A stretch of 64,000 bases of DNA from Cryphonectria parasitica EP155 (taxonomy: Eukaryota > Ascomycota > Sordariomycetes > Diaporthales > Cryphonectriaceae). The first letter of the stretch is position 1. Each line of letters starts with the position of its first letter. The stretch lies in contig NW_024468916.1 of NCBI RefSeq assembly GCF_011745365.1, positions 310,001-374,000 on the forward strand, given 5' to 3'. The notes under the pieces were generated by a model. It was not told the DNA's origin and did no database searches. It was given only the letters and a program-made list of their open reading frames with translations. Of the stretch, positions 13,496-25,900 are shown piece after piece. The position numbers were made by a program, and so were the translations under genes.

Positions 13496-14421
13496 TGTCA
13501 GTTTCGGAGAAGTACTTTCAGTGCCTGCAATCGATGCGTCCTAGAAGAGAGAAAAGCGAGAGCCGGTTACAAGAAGGAGGAGGAGGGCGAGGGCGACGAC
13601 CGGAAGAGGGTGATGGTGAAATTGCAATTGACCTCAAAATTGAGGAGAGGACACGGCAACCCAACAAATCAACAACACACCCAATAACACGGTACAGAAT
13701 AGGAAGGCAGACAGCTGCTAGAGCTATCCCCCCTCCCCCTCCCCCTCCCAAAAAAAGTTTACGTCACGCAGCATGTGATTCGAGCAATTATTAGTGCTAT
13801 ACGGTAGAAGCTACAGTAGCAGGGTAGCTCGCCCAGGTAACACTAGAGAGGAACGAGATGGGGGTCAGTGGCAGGGGGGTGGCTCCCGGCGGTGGCCGGT
13901 AACCGGTAACCGTTGGCGGGTCCAGGCTGAGCTTACTGTGCAGTGCTATGGTAGAGTAGGTCCTGAGGAGAGGACCCCAGTGGGTCCTATAGTACGATCG
14001 TAGTACGCTGGTGTGCTGGTACTATGGTATACCCACCATACCACCACAAAAGGGGTCCTAACGCCATGGCTTCAGAACCCCTGTAGCCTCCCACCTCCGT
14101 TTCTGAACTGAGCTTTTGAGCTGTTTCAACCTTCGTGGGGCGGCGACAGGGGGGTTTGAGAACAGCTTGGAGGTCTGGACAGGCAAACCCGTGTTTATTA
14201 TCAAAGTGAGCCTCTCATCAACCTCACATCTACATCGTACAAAGTACATACAAAGGACAAACCACCAAATCATCCTGGAGCAGCTGGGCCTGCATCTCGG
14301 CAACAGTCTTTTTTCTTCTTGGTTTATTTGTATTTATTGGGTTTATTTGTCGAGATCAATTCTAAAACGCCCTGTACATATTCCCCATTCACGGAAGAGA
14401 GACTCCCTAATCCGCGTCGTC
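13496..14421. promoter_or_regulatory. Shared divergent promoter of opi3 and the spermidine-synthase-like gene
   Basis: These 926 bp separate two start codons that point away from each other. The stretch contains a C-run at 13727-13746, direct GGTAACC-type repeats at 13889-13912, and a GTAC/GATC palindrome-rich patch at 13990-14040. No TATA box or known regulator site was identified with confidence. Confidence 0.5.
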
Positions 14422-16340
14422 ATGCCACCCAAGAAGCCAGCCAGGAAGGCCAAGCAGGCCACCGTGACGGATGTCAATGCCTCCTTCACGCAGGAGGCTT
14501 TCGAGAAGGAGCTGAAGGACCTGAGATCCAAGGCCAAAGAGGAGACGTGGGCCAGATGGGGCCAGGAACAAGCTACCGTCTACCTCAGGTCCCTCGTCCT
14601 GATCGCCTTGGCCGCCGTCTATGCCAACGTCTCTGAGCTCACATTATCACCCGTCTATGGCTCGATACCTGTATCCCTGTGGCATAACAAGCTCATCGTG
14701 GCCTCCCTCTTTGTCGGATGGGCCTGCAACCTGCACCTCGGCCGCCTGGTGCCCATCAGGCTCTCCTACGTGCTGCCCATCATCGCCTTCTACATCCCTG
14801 CCGCCCAGTTCTACCTCTTCAAGGTCAGCGCCACCCTGACCGCCTACCAGGGGCCTTTTATCACCGAGCTCCTGACCGTCGTCCCTCTGGTCATATTCTC
14901 GGTCGCCTGTACTGCCAACTACCTGGAGGGCGCCGACCTGTCCGGCCTCCCGGGCTTCATCCGTGATGCTGCTCCTGGTATCACCTCGTACGGCTACTAC
15001 AAGCTCGTCGAGTCGCTTTCTGGGAAGTTCCTAGCGCAGCACATTGGAAGCACCGTCTTTTGCACTCGTGTCGTGTTGGAGACGGTTCTCAGCACGTCCT
15101 ACGCGCTGTTCGCGCCCTCCAAGTATCTGGTTCTGGCCCTCCCAGCGTTGCTGCACACGGCTTTCTTCAACACGCATGTTATGACGCCCATGGCGGCGCA
15201 GTCGCTTAATAGCACCTTGACGGCAAACAAGTGGCTGCTCGTGGACAGGAAGGAGTCGTCGACAGGCTACATCTCTGTTGTCGATAGTCTTGAGAACGGG
15301 TACAGGGTAATGCGCGCTGACCACAGCCTCCTCGGAGGGGAGTGGATCCGCTTCAAGGGCAAGAGGGTCGCCGAGCCCATCTATGGTGTGTTTACTATGC
15401 TGGAGGCTGTGCGCCTCGTCGAGACACCGGAGCCCATCGTGGACACCGAGGCAGAGGCACTCGTGATGTAAGTTCTCTCTCTCCCTTGTAACCCTTTCTC
15501 TCTCTCTCTTCTCTCTCTCTACAATTGCACCAGACAACTGACCCGCTCTTCCAGAGGTCTTGGGATTGGGACGCTTCCGGCAGCGCTCGTTGCCCACGGT
15601 GTCGACACAACTGTGGTTGAGATCGACCCTGTGGTGTACGAGTTTGCAGCGAAATACTTCCAGCTACCATCCAACCATACTGCAGTCGTTGCAGATGCCA
15701 TCACGTATACCGAAGAGCTCGTCAACAAGTCGGACAGCAGATTTGACTACATAGTTCATGATGTCTTTACAGGCGGGGCAGAACCGGTACCTCTGTTCAC
15801 CTTGGAATTCTTGCAGAACCTCCATACTCTGCTGAAGCCCAACGGCGTGGTGGCGATTGTGAGGCCTACCCCCGCCCCCCCTCCCCCGAATCTGAGACTT
15901 CAAGAAGCGTGTACTGATGAATATATGTTCCACAGAATTATGCAGGAGACTTCATGCTTCCACCCCCCAAGATTGTTGTGCAGACGATTCGAGAAGTGTT
16001 TCCCTCATGCCGCATTTATCGCGAGAACCCACGCGACGATGCTGTCATTGAGGAAGAGAAGCGCGACTTTACCAACATGGTTATCTTCTGCACCAAGGCA
16101 GAGGGGCCCGTGAAATTTCGAAAGATCACCGCGGCGGACATGCTCCAAAGCCGCACGAGGGAGCTGTTCCTGCCGCCCAGGTACGAGGTGACCGAGAAGG
16201 ACTTTAGGGCATCTGGTGAGGTGCAGACGTTGAGAAATAATGATACCGCGGCGCTGGAAAAGTGGCATGAGAAAAGTGCCCTGGGGCACTGGGAGGTGAT
16301 GAGGACCGTGTTGCCCGACATTGTCTGGGAAGGCTGGTGA
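14422..16340 (+). CDS. Membrane-anchored spermidine-synthase-like SAM-binding protein
   Basis: CDS join(14422..15467,15555..15858,15936..16340), 584 aa; introns 15468-15554 and 15859-15935. The first ~300 residues begin with a Lys-rich head (MPPKKPARKAKQ) and then hold about six to eight hydrophobic helices. The C-terminal half has a Rossmann fold like spermidine synthases: VIGLGIGTLPAALVAHG for SAM binding and TTVVEIDP for the acidic ribose contact, joined correctly only after splicing. The position where spermidine synthases carry their D-[ST]-x-D-P type polyamine-site motif instead reads HDVFTGG, so aminopropyl transfer is doubtful. Fungal databases name such proteins spermine/spermidine synthase family; real activity is unknown. 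The N-terminal membrane domain suggests an ER or other membrane location. Confidence 0.85.
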
Positions 16341-17117
16341 TGGGTGAGGAAAATGAGGAGGAGCAGGAGGAGGGAAATAAAGAAGAACAAGAAGGATGCG
16401 AGGAGGCGTTCCATAAATGGATGTATGATATTCGGGGGAAAGGTGCACAACTCAATATTAGAGGGAGTTTAAACATCTGTCAGTTTGGTCTACCTTTGTG
16501 TGTTGTGACGATTGTTTACTGCTGGTCCTCGTGACCCTGTTGCTGCAATCAACCATCTTGTTGACATAGTGTGGCCAGTGAGGTGCTCTGCAAGGCAAGC
16601 ACGTGGTGGTATACCATCAGAAGGGAGGGAACAACAGGTGGGCCAAGGAAGCACGACAACCTTACCTCACTGATGCATCTTGGTTATATAAACCAGGAGC
16701 TCACCTGATAAGTAAATTGGAATCCGATTGAAGATGTGGTGCAACGGCTAGAAACGCTGACTTCTGTCTGAGTGAATGGCCGGAGACATTAAGTGTACTC
16801 AGCACCCTCGGATTCGTCACCCCCGGAGACGAGACTTGGTCGGCCCTCAAGCTTCGCGCTGTGTGTTGGGAATGCCCCGTAATCCTATGACTATAAACAA
16901 GCAGGGTCAGTGGTGATTTTTGCTGTTTGTTCTTCATGTCTCTCTTCCTTTTTTTTTCTAACTCAGGAACAATCTCCTTCAGGTGGTGGGTGCAATAGGC
17001 CGTGGCGGTTGTTGGTGTTGGTGGTGGTGGTGGACGGTGGAGAGTTGTGGTTGATGAAGGCTGGGAGAGGGAACAAGTCACTGCCATGATACCACTTTCG
17101 CTGGTGGAAAAGCAGGC

Positions 17118-17163
17118 CAAGGTCCATGGTTCGAGTCCGAGCCAGGTTGAAATCATTTTTTGA
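17118..17163 (+). other. B-box-like motif followed by oligo-T (possible Pol III signal or tRNA relic)
   Basis: GGTTCGAGTCC at 17118-17128 matches the internal Pol III B-box consensus GGTTCGANTCC exactly, and a run of six or seven T follows at 17155-17161. An A-box-like TGGTGCAACGG lies far upstream at 16737-16747. No acceptor or anticodon stem could be folded around the B box, so this is not a normal tRNA gene. It could be a decayed tRNA, a tRNA-derived SINE fragment or chance. Confidence 0.25.
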
Positions 17164-17248
17164 CTTTTTTAACTCTAATAAAAACAATAGATAGAGACGT
17201 CCACATCCACAAATCTGAGTCTTCCTCCATCTCATCCTATGTCTTTTC

Positions 17249-17745
17249 TTATGCCTTCTCTGCCCTATTCACCCCCATGACCCTCGTCGCTGCCTCCACT
17301 GCATACTCCCTCGCTGCTTCGTTGAGAATCTGTACTATGACGTGTGGAGGCACAGGCATCTGCGCCCTCTCCAGTATAGGGATCGGGTCGCCAATTGTTT
17401 GGCATACAGGCAACACACCCCTCCAGATGTGCATGTCCCCCATCTTCATCTTTCTTTTGCTTTCTGTCGGTGATGAAGATGACGCAAAAGAAGAAGAGGG
17501 CACCTACTCCTCTTCCCTCTCCTTTCCTTCCTCCTTTGAGCACATGTTTTGGGGCTGTTGCTACCTCTAGTCAGCCGCATCAGGCCGTTGGAGACAGGTC
17601 CAACACTTCTCCGAGGCCTGTGTTCGGCTTGGCGAAGGAGCCCATGAACCCGACCATGGGGATGATCATGAGAAAGGAGGACAAGGTCCGTGTTGAAGAA
17701 GACATGGGGGATGGGACTGGATTTGAGGATGCTGTGAATGGTTTC
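17249..17745 (-). other. Possible unrecognised or decayed exons
   Basis: Two open stretches on the - strand look mildly protein-like. One (about 17705-17577) reads FLMIIPMVGFMGSFAKPN and ends in a stop; the other (17503-17249) contains GVLPVCQTIGDPIPILERA and an amphipathic helix-like NEAAREYAVEAATRVMGV before a stop. I could not find a clean splice joining them and do not recognise a family. This may be a small gene, a relic, or noise. Confidence 0.2.
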
Positions 17746-19940
17746 TAGCTCTTGCGTTCTTCACATGAGCCTGGGTCGGCAGCCTTTACTTATAGAAGTA
17801 ATTGGGAGGGCGCCTAAAACAACAGGCAGACATTTTGGACCCTCTCATCTCGGGCACTGGACCTCTTGACAGTGTTGTAGGGCTTTTTGAGGTGTCCCAG
17901 GGTTACAGAAGGAATCTTTGTATACACATGCACATGGTCATCCAAGAACAACGAGGATTGAGTGCTGTGACGTGGGCTACAGTGTCTGCTTCCAATTCAG
18001 AGATGGGCTAGCTTGTCCGCGAGCCAGATGATATGGCCTACCATTGATTTACACTTAGGCAATGAGTATCTTCTTGCAAATCCAGAAGATGCGCAGAACT
18101 ACTGCTGTATAGGCAGAATTGATAGTCTCAGATGGGATATAGGCATTAAGAAGCGCAAGATAGCATCTCGCGCAGCCGTTTTGGGACGTCGATCTATGCC
18201 ACTGAACATTGAAGAGACGCAACTTTTATACTGTACCATGGCTGAATATCATAATACCTCTGAGCTCACTTATACAAACACGCAGCTATACGTAGTACTC
18301 GAGAAAACAAAAAGGGATTTAAAAAGATGCCCACGAAGGCCGGTAGGAAACCGGGGTAGGCCAAGGCTAGGCGAGGTTACAGCCTGGTACGTACCGTGGT
18401 GATGTTGTAGCAGCTCTGCTCTTCGAAGCAAGGATGGGTCCTCCAGTTGGAAGCGCGCGGGTGGAGTGCGATTTGTCTCATCATTCGCCCCTTCCTTCTT
18501 CCTCCCCCCTTTCTCCTTCCATTCTGGCCCAACCCTGGCTCTTACCTTTTTTGGACCTCGTCAATCAGAGGGGCCTTGTCTGCCAAGGACCCGTCGTTCT
18601 TTCTTCTCCCCTTTCCCACGCACCTCATTCCTCGAAACCCACCCGAGAACCTGGGCAAGCCGCATGAATTATCCACGGTGAACCTCAGCTGTCAAAACCA
18701 CAGCTCCTGGACCCAATCTACCAAGCTTACCCTACTATGGGTAGTCGATGTAAACCCTATCTACTCTAGATCTCTTTTTTCCCCCCAAGAGCCACCAGAT
18801 CTGGAATATCAGGAACCTTACGTGTTGATTGATATCTCCACCCCCACCTCTGCATTTGCCTCTGCTGTACCTCTTGCCGCCCATGCTTCATTTCACCTCT
18901 ACTGCTGCTATGTATTGTGCCTCGAAATCTGTCAGCAGAGGTTTGCCTCGTTCTGCGTTTGGTGTCATTATTTATGATGCTCGGACCGGCGTCGTCCCTT
19001 GGTGAGTATCCAGACATCTGAAATCCAGCACTCGAGCACTCTCTGATTTCTGTCAAAACTCTTCTTTTGCTGGCCGTTCTCAATCCTACGGTTTCCGGTT
19101 TCCAATGACAAGCTGGTTCCAATCATCTGTGATTTGATCTGCTTCGGTTATAGCGCAGTCTTGGGGGCCGCCTGTGCAGTGTCGTGCTGGTCACTTCTGT
19201 GACACCTGAAGTTTCAAGTGCAACACCAGTCCCGCAGAGGGTCACGATGCAAGGCCCCCTGGCAGGCTTGGGATGCGAAGCCGTGCCTGTCCCTGCCTCG
19301 TCTTGTTTGACAGCCGCTCGCACTACTCAACCAGTGCCGCCCTGGTGAGCTCGCCTCGGACTTCATGTCCCTTTCGGTCTCTCTCCAGCAGCCATGGTTT
19401 GAGAAACCTCATACCATCCCTCTATCGGAAGACCTCTCCCGCATCACGATTGTGGGCCTTGGGTGTGGACTAGAAGGGAGTGGGATGAATGCATCCCCTG
19501 AGGATCTCCTTGATCTTCTGCCGCAGCCTTGCACACCTCCTCCTTGTTCTCGCCTGCTTCAGACCGCGCTGCCAATGGAGAACGGGTGACGAATGGGGGC
19601 TGTCCATCTCTGTATGATCCCAACCGACCTTGTTTGTTCTCCCTCGCCCCCTCTCTGTGTCTCTCGCGCTCTCTTCCTCTCTTTCCCTCTTTCTGTCTCA
19701 TCTCTTCACGATGCTGGAGCATCGTCTCTGACGGCATACAATCTGGAATCAACCGAAATGGAATACACGAGTACTGTGTGCGTGTCTTTGTAATACCCCA
19801 AAGTGTGTTTTCTCATGATCACGACATGATGAGGTGTTTAACTTGTCCTTCATAACCCTTTCTTTGTATCAACCGAATTCCCATTGATTGGGCTGGCTTT
19901 TCTATTCTCTTCTGCCCACCGCCGTCTGGCGTCACCAACC

Positions 19941-22900
19941 ATGGTGATATCTGGAGCCACCTCGGCGCTCATCGCCGCCTTCACCTTGTTAGTATCTCTC
20001 CCCCCCCCCCCCCCCCGGCCCCGAAGCCCTCTCGCCCGCAAGTGGTGGCCCAGGTGTGACGAAAGAAGGAGGACGACAACAACATATGTACTAACCAGCA
20101 GGGCACAGTGGCGTCGTTTTCAACGCGGCGTCGGCGGCTTTATTCCTCAACGTCAAGGGCCATGGCTCGTCGGTCTTCCGGGACGGCAAGAGGCTGGTCC
20201 TCGTTTTTTTCCTTCTCAGTGCCGCTCTGTGGGCGCAAATCGACTTCGTCACCACCCTAATAGATCCGACCGGAACGCAGTTATGTCAGGTCGGCATCAT
20301 ATTCACGACGGCTTTTGACCAGTTGGCACGATTCTCCATCGAACAGTTCTTGCTGTGGGTTATATTCGACGGGAGGAAGCCATCGATGGGACAATATCTT
20401 GTCCAAGGCGCCCTGGCCGGCCGATTTGCGCTGGGCGCCGTCTTTGTCGGCTTCTCAAGACCTCAATTCGACACCGCCTGCGTCTCGCTGTCGTCCGTCT
20501 TCATCATCGCGGTCATTGTCGTAGCCGCGGACGCCATCATCCTCATGGCACTTGCCGGCCTGGTCCTCTCGAACGGAGGCATGGGAAAGGCGCAAGATGG
20601 TGGCCAGCAGACTGCAGGCCGGGTCAAGGCCGTGACGATATTACTTGTTGGGCTGGGCATATGGCTAGCGGTCAGTATCCTTGTCTTCTTGCTCTCATCA
20701 TGGGTGTCCCTCTGTAAACTAACACATGCATGCGTATAATTTCCTACTTGACAGACCAGCGTGGTCATGCTGTTGGGAATTTCCTCAATCGATTATCTTT
20801 TCAGAACCAGCTTACCTGCAAGCGGCCTCGCCATTCTCATAGTCATTGTGACTGCGGTCTCGCCTTCCCTCGTGGCTTCAGACCGTAGTGACCGCGAGAG
20901 GAGGATGCCTGAAGCCCCCTCGCCGCGGCTTATCACGAGAGCTCGGTCTTACTCTACCTCAGCCTCCAATGATTACTACCCGCCGAGTCGATACGAGGAG
21001 ATCAAGGCAGAACAGGTCAACTCGATGACTGCTTTTGTCCAACCTCGTGAAGTACCCATGCCGGGTCAGTCAAGGGCCTTCGCACCGCCGTCCACCATGG
21101 CCATGGACGGGCAACAACGGCAACAACCACCACAACAAGAGAAGAGGTCTCTCTTCAACTCCGGCAAGGCTCCAGCGAGAGCCATCACCGTGGGCAAGCT
21201 GGCCATCTCGAACCCTGTTCTCCAACAGGGTGGTACCAATCCTCTGGACAAGGTGGCCACGATGGACCTAGCCACGGCCGCTCAGATGGAGAGGGAGAGG
21301 AGGGAATTGCTGATGATGGCTGCACAAGAGTCCGCCTCCGGCTCGTCTTCGAGAGCCATATTCCCAGGCGTGAGCCCAGAGACGGGACTCGCACGCGCGA
21401 CAACCATCAAGCGAAAGGACACAATCGCCTCAATGAGCCAGTTGAAGGAGATGGATGCTGCTGCTGCTAATACTACGTTGGCGGTTGCATCTTCCACGGG
21501 TGCTCAGCTGTCACCCGGCAGGGATGAGCTTCGGAGGAGATCACCCAAACCTAGTCCACGAGCTTCATCATCATCATCTTCATCGGTGTCGTCGTCAGCA
21601 AGTTTGTCAAATACGTCAAGTACAATGTCTCGGGCCCCTTCTCCACCACTCAAGTCCGCAGCTCGAGGACTATCATCTCGGCAGCTGTCATCAACATCCT
21701 CACCACTTGAGCCAGTGGCTCAGCCTCTGCAGACTCCTTTGCAGCAGCACCCTACGACTGGCCTTCCCATGAACCCGAGGTCAGCATCTGTCCGAAGAAC
21801 GGGGGCAGCAGCAGAGGACGGAGGGTCAGGGTCGGCAAGGCAAGAAACGGTCATGTTCGTCAACAACATTATCTACAATGACCCAGAGTTTGTCACCAGT
21901 GTCATGGACGGTGCCAAAGACCGTGGTGGTGCCACCAAGGCCGCTGTACCTGCTCCCCTGAGACTCGCAATACCGGCGATGAGTGAAAAGACATTGGCTT
22001 CGAAGCCGCTTCCACGCACCACCGGTTCTGTGGTTCATCGCCCGAGACCAATTCCTCGTAAAACTCTTGACCCCGAGGAAGACGGCATCTTCTCTCCTCC
22101 CAAGGGCCACAGGAGATCCAGGTCTCTGGGCAATATGATACAGAAGTCCATTTTGCAATCAAACCCAGGTAGCCCGACAGCGCTCCCTCCTCTACCTCCG
22201 CCACCACAACAACCATCGTCGAGGGAAGATCGACCCCACCCCAACGACACCAAGAGCATGACATTCAATGAAAAGGTCGAATTCCTCTTTCCCACACCCA
22301 AAAGCGCCCCTATGACGGATCGGTATCAGCGCAGGTCAACTTCTGTACCCTCGAACATGATGCAAGCCACATTCCTGGATGATTCGCCCACCCTAGCCAA
22401 CAGTGAAGGCCGTGATACTCTGTCGAGGGATTCCAAGAGGACCACCACCTCGGTCAGGACGCGCAGCATCTTTGGCGAGCAGGAGCGAGGCTCGCAGAGG
22501 GGCCTCTCGTACGCAACCTACCAAGGCTTCATGGGGGAAGACGTGGGAACGGAAGGCGGTGCTGAAGAGAGTCCCGTTGAAGGACGGGAAGGAGGACGAG
22601 GAGTTTCCTCCAGCAGCATGACTTACAACGGCAGACGAGCCTCGTCACCAGTTCTACCAGTTTTCGCAGATATCAAGTCCGCATCGACGACAATGACGTT
22701 CGGCGAGACGGGGACCAACATGGACTCGGCCTATTCTCCGCTGCCTATCCAGCAGATTGGGCTGAGCGTCCATCAAGCTCGTGCTATCGAGGTCCTCAAC
22801 CCAAACAGGGCACCTGACAACAACAACGACCGGGCCATGTCTGCTGTCACCAACAGCGAGGAGATGACGATTATGCTGGACTCATCTGTGGCACAGGAAT

Positions 22901-25900
22901 TCCAGCAGAGCCAGGCCCAAGATGGGCCCATGTCGTCACCTATCGATGACGGAAGCCCTGTCGAAGAGATGACATCTACAAGATCGTCAGGTATATGGCA
23001 TCGCCGGGTGGGCGAGGAGACGCTCAGCTTTTCGGCACTCTCTGACAGGCGAAGCTCGAGGAGAGGGCCTCCTCCCCATCCCTTGGTCCTGGGTGACAGG
23101 CCGACACAGGCCAAGCAGGCGTCCATGGTCCAGGCTGAAGAGCTCTCGCCACTGCCATCTCCCGACGAGGCCTTGAAGATGATACAGGCCCAGCTGAAGA
23201 AGTATGAGCAGGCGGACCGGGGTGGCACTGTTGTCGAGAGCCCTGGCCGACAGGCACTTTTGAACGATCTCGAGGCGGAGATGGGCATGCAGGAGACACG
23301 ATGGCTTGGTATGCAGCACGAGTTCTCGAGGGATTCACTCTCTACGCTCGGTATGTCTCCCACGGCTGAGTCTCGTCGCACGTCTGCCGCTGCTTCTGTG
23401 GCTCCCGTTACTGCTGCTGCTGAGCCGTCCTCTGTGGAGATGTTCTTGTCTAGGAACTCGTCTACTCGGTCGAATGCCGTCTCAGACTGGAGAGCTTTAC
23501 GTCGCACGCGTCTGGCAAGCCTCATCGTGTCGGAAAGGTCCTCTGTCAACTCGATGGAGGGCGTCCCTCCCGGAAGCCGCGCCACGTTGTGGCAGAAGAA
23601 GCTCGCTGAGGCCCATCAGGAGTTCATGCAGACCACACGTGACCTTGGCGGCATGATGCCGTCCTCCAGCAACAGCAACAGGAACTTCTTAACCCTCTCG
23701 TCTCAACTGGGCAGTCCAACACCACCAGACTCGGATGATTCCGAGACGGAGATGGCAAGAGCTAGCGGCAGCGACTTTGTGGCCGCCCTGCGAGCTCGTA
23801 TCCAAAGGGATCACTTGAAGGCTGCAAAATGGTATCTATGGAGAGCACCAGAAGCGCCAGAAGTCCGTGAAGGCCTGATGTGGGTGAGACCCGAGAAGCC
23901 ATACTATGTGCCTGTGAAAGAGCCAAGCCTGCCTGGCCTCTCTGTTCGTCCTCCAAGAAGGAGAGACAACACTGCCTTGACTATCCACAGCGATCATCTC
24001 TGGCAGAAGCCTGTCTCGGATGGGACCTCTCTTGCCTGGGGGCTCTGGGGCTCTGTACCTATATCTCGGGCTCAGGAGCCAGAAGGAGAAGAACCCGCTG
24101 AGCTTCCATCACAGCCAGAAGAGCAAGAAGAACAAGCCCTCAGCTTTTACAAGCCCGGCATCCAGCGCTCGCGGACCTTCTCTAACTCTCGCCCGCTGAC
24201 CCAACGCCCGCCGCGCCGCAGCAGGAGATTCACAACTCTGCCAGACATTCTTGAGGACCCTCAGCCTCTGCCCAACAAGCGCGACACACTGGGTATTTTC
24301 CAATTTCCCTGGGGCGAGAAATCCGACCTCCCAGCTGTTCCGCCACGACCCGTATTCATGGCCATGCCTGGAACAATGTCCACTGGGGCCTCATCGGTCC
24401 GAAAGATGCAGGAGTTGAGGTCCAGGCAGCTGGAAGAGTCCGAGTACTCGTCGTCCTTCTTCGATGATTACGATGATGAGGACGAGAGAGATGATGATTC
24501 CAGCTCCATGGGTTCAGAGAGCGACGATGGCTTCGACGAGACGACACTGTTTGAGATTGCCACGCTTCTCAAGACAGATGATGTACCCTCCACGAACAGC
24601 TTCTTTGGATCGGCTCGTGACGACATCGCCAGCAACATAGACGGAAGGATGGTAACAGATGACTATTACAATGAAGAGCGCAGCGGCAACGCTGAACACT
24701 CTGACCTCGTCCAAGGGACCCTCATCGGTATTGAAGAGGGGGATGATGAGCTTCAGGAGATGCCATCGCCATTGCCGCCAGTAAAGCTAGAGAGGCCAGC
24801 CTCGCTATGGCAAGCGTCATCGTCACGGGAGGAGGAGCGTGGTGTTCACGACAAGGGACTTCCGCAGCCAGAGGACTGGCACACACACGACCAGACAACT
24901 GAGACGGTCCGCGCTAGACCTCGCCTCTCTGCGCAGCCTGCTGCTATCGCAAGCGACAGCAACCTGTGGGCAGTTCCGAACCTGAAGATCAACAACGCCT
25001 CTGAGTCGCAAATGTGGTCTCTCGAGCCACCTTCGTCGTCATCGGAATTCTCAGAGGTACACACGCCTGAGGAGGTTGATGATTCGCCCCAGACCACTTT
25101 AGAGAGCAGCCTACCGCTCTGGCAATGGCACCCACAAACTCAAAGAGGCGAATCTGGCGTGGGCCTGCCTCATCCTCGGGACTGGGAAAGTTATGATATC
25201 GTGAAGCTCACTGCTCGAGCAAAGCCCCGAAGGTCTGAGGAGCCTGCTACTATTGAAAGCATCCATCTCTGGACAGCCGCAGCACCAGACCTGTCTCGGT
25301 CGCCGTCCCAGATGTGGGCTCCCAAGGCCACGTCCGCCGCCGCGACGACAAAAAGTACTGCACCTCTCGTCAGGCAGCCTTCTCTCATGCTCTGGTCGGC
25401 TCCAGTCTCTCCGAAGCACACGTCGAGCTCAGTAGCGCTGTTTGATCTTGGATCTGGCCGAACAGAGTTCAGAACTACGACTGAAGCACCTGCCGCTCTT
25501 GTCATGGAGCGAAAGCCTCGGTCGCCAGCGAGACAGCCTCTGGATCGTCTCGCTTCGATGACACTCTGGACGACCTCATCATCGTCTGGCTCCACAGACA
25601 GAACAGAGAGGAACTGGTTGGCGTCCAGAAGCAGCCACCCAACAACTTCGAGGCAGCTTCTCTGGTCTGCCGCCCCTGCTACTCAGGAATCGGCCACTTC
25701 TGGCTTGTTCAATCCCAAGTCCGGTCGATCTGACTTCAGAACCACAGTCCAGCCCCCCGCTGCGATCCAGGTCAACCGTAAGCCTCGTTTGACGGAGACA
25801 TTGCCACTTACACAGCTTACCTCGACGGCATTCTGGGCTGCGAACGCTGTTGTTGCTCAGCCACAGCGCAACTGGTTGTTCTCGACAAGAAGCAGCAGTA

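Larger units (their letters stand above)
16341..19940. other. 3.6-kb gene-poor region
   Basis: No gene can be supported with confidence. A weak coding-like stretch lies on the - strand at 17249-17745 and a Pol III-like signal at 17118-17163 (both listed separately). From about 18,460 to 19,940 the + strand is CT-rich with several (CT)n runs (19650-19700), which fits a long promoter and 5' leader of the giant gene starting at 19941. The open frame at 18013-18402 has no recognisable domain. Confidence 0.5.

Noticed and set aside
16720..16830. tRNA-Arg-like segment (TGGTGCAACGGCTAGAA)
   Set aside because: The A box fits, and a GCTGA/TCAGC stem is possible, but the T-arm and acceptor stem do not pair.
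18013..18402. 129-codon open frame (+)
   Set aside because: No ATG at its start, no domain, and poor codon usage compared with neighbours.
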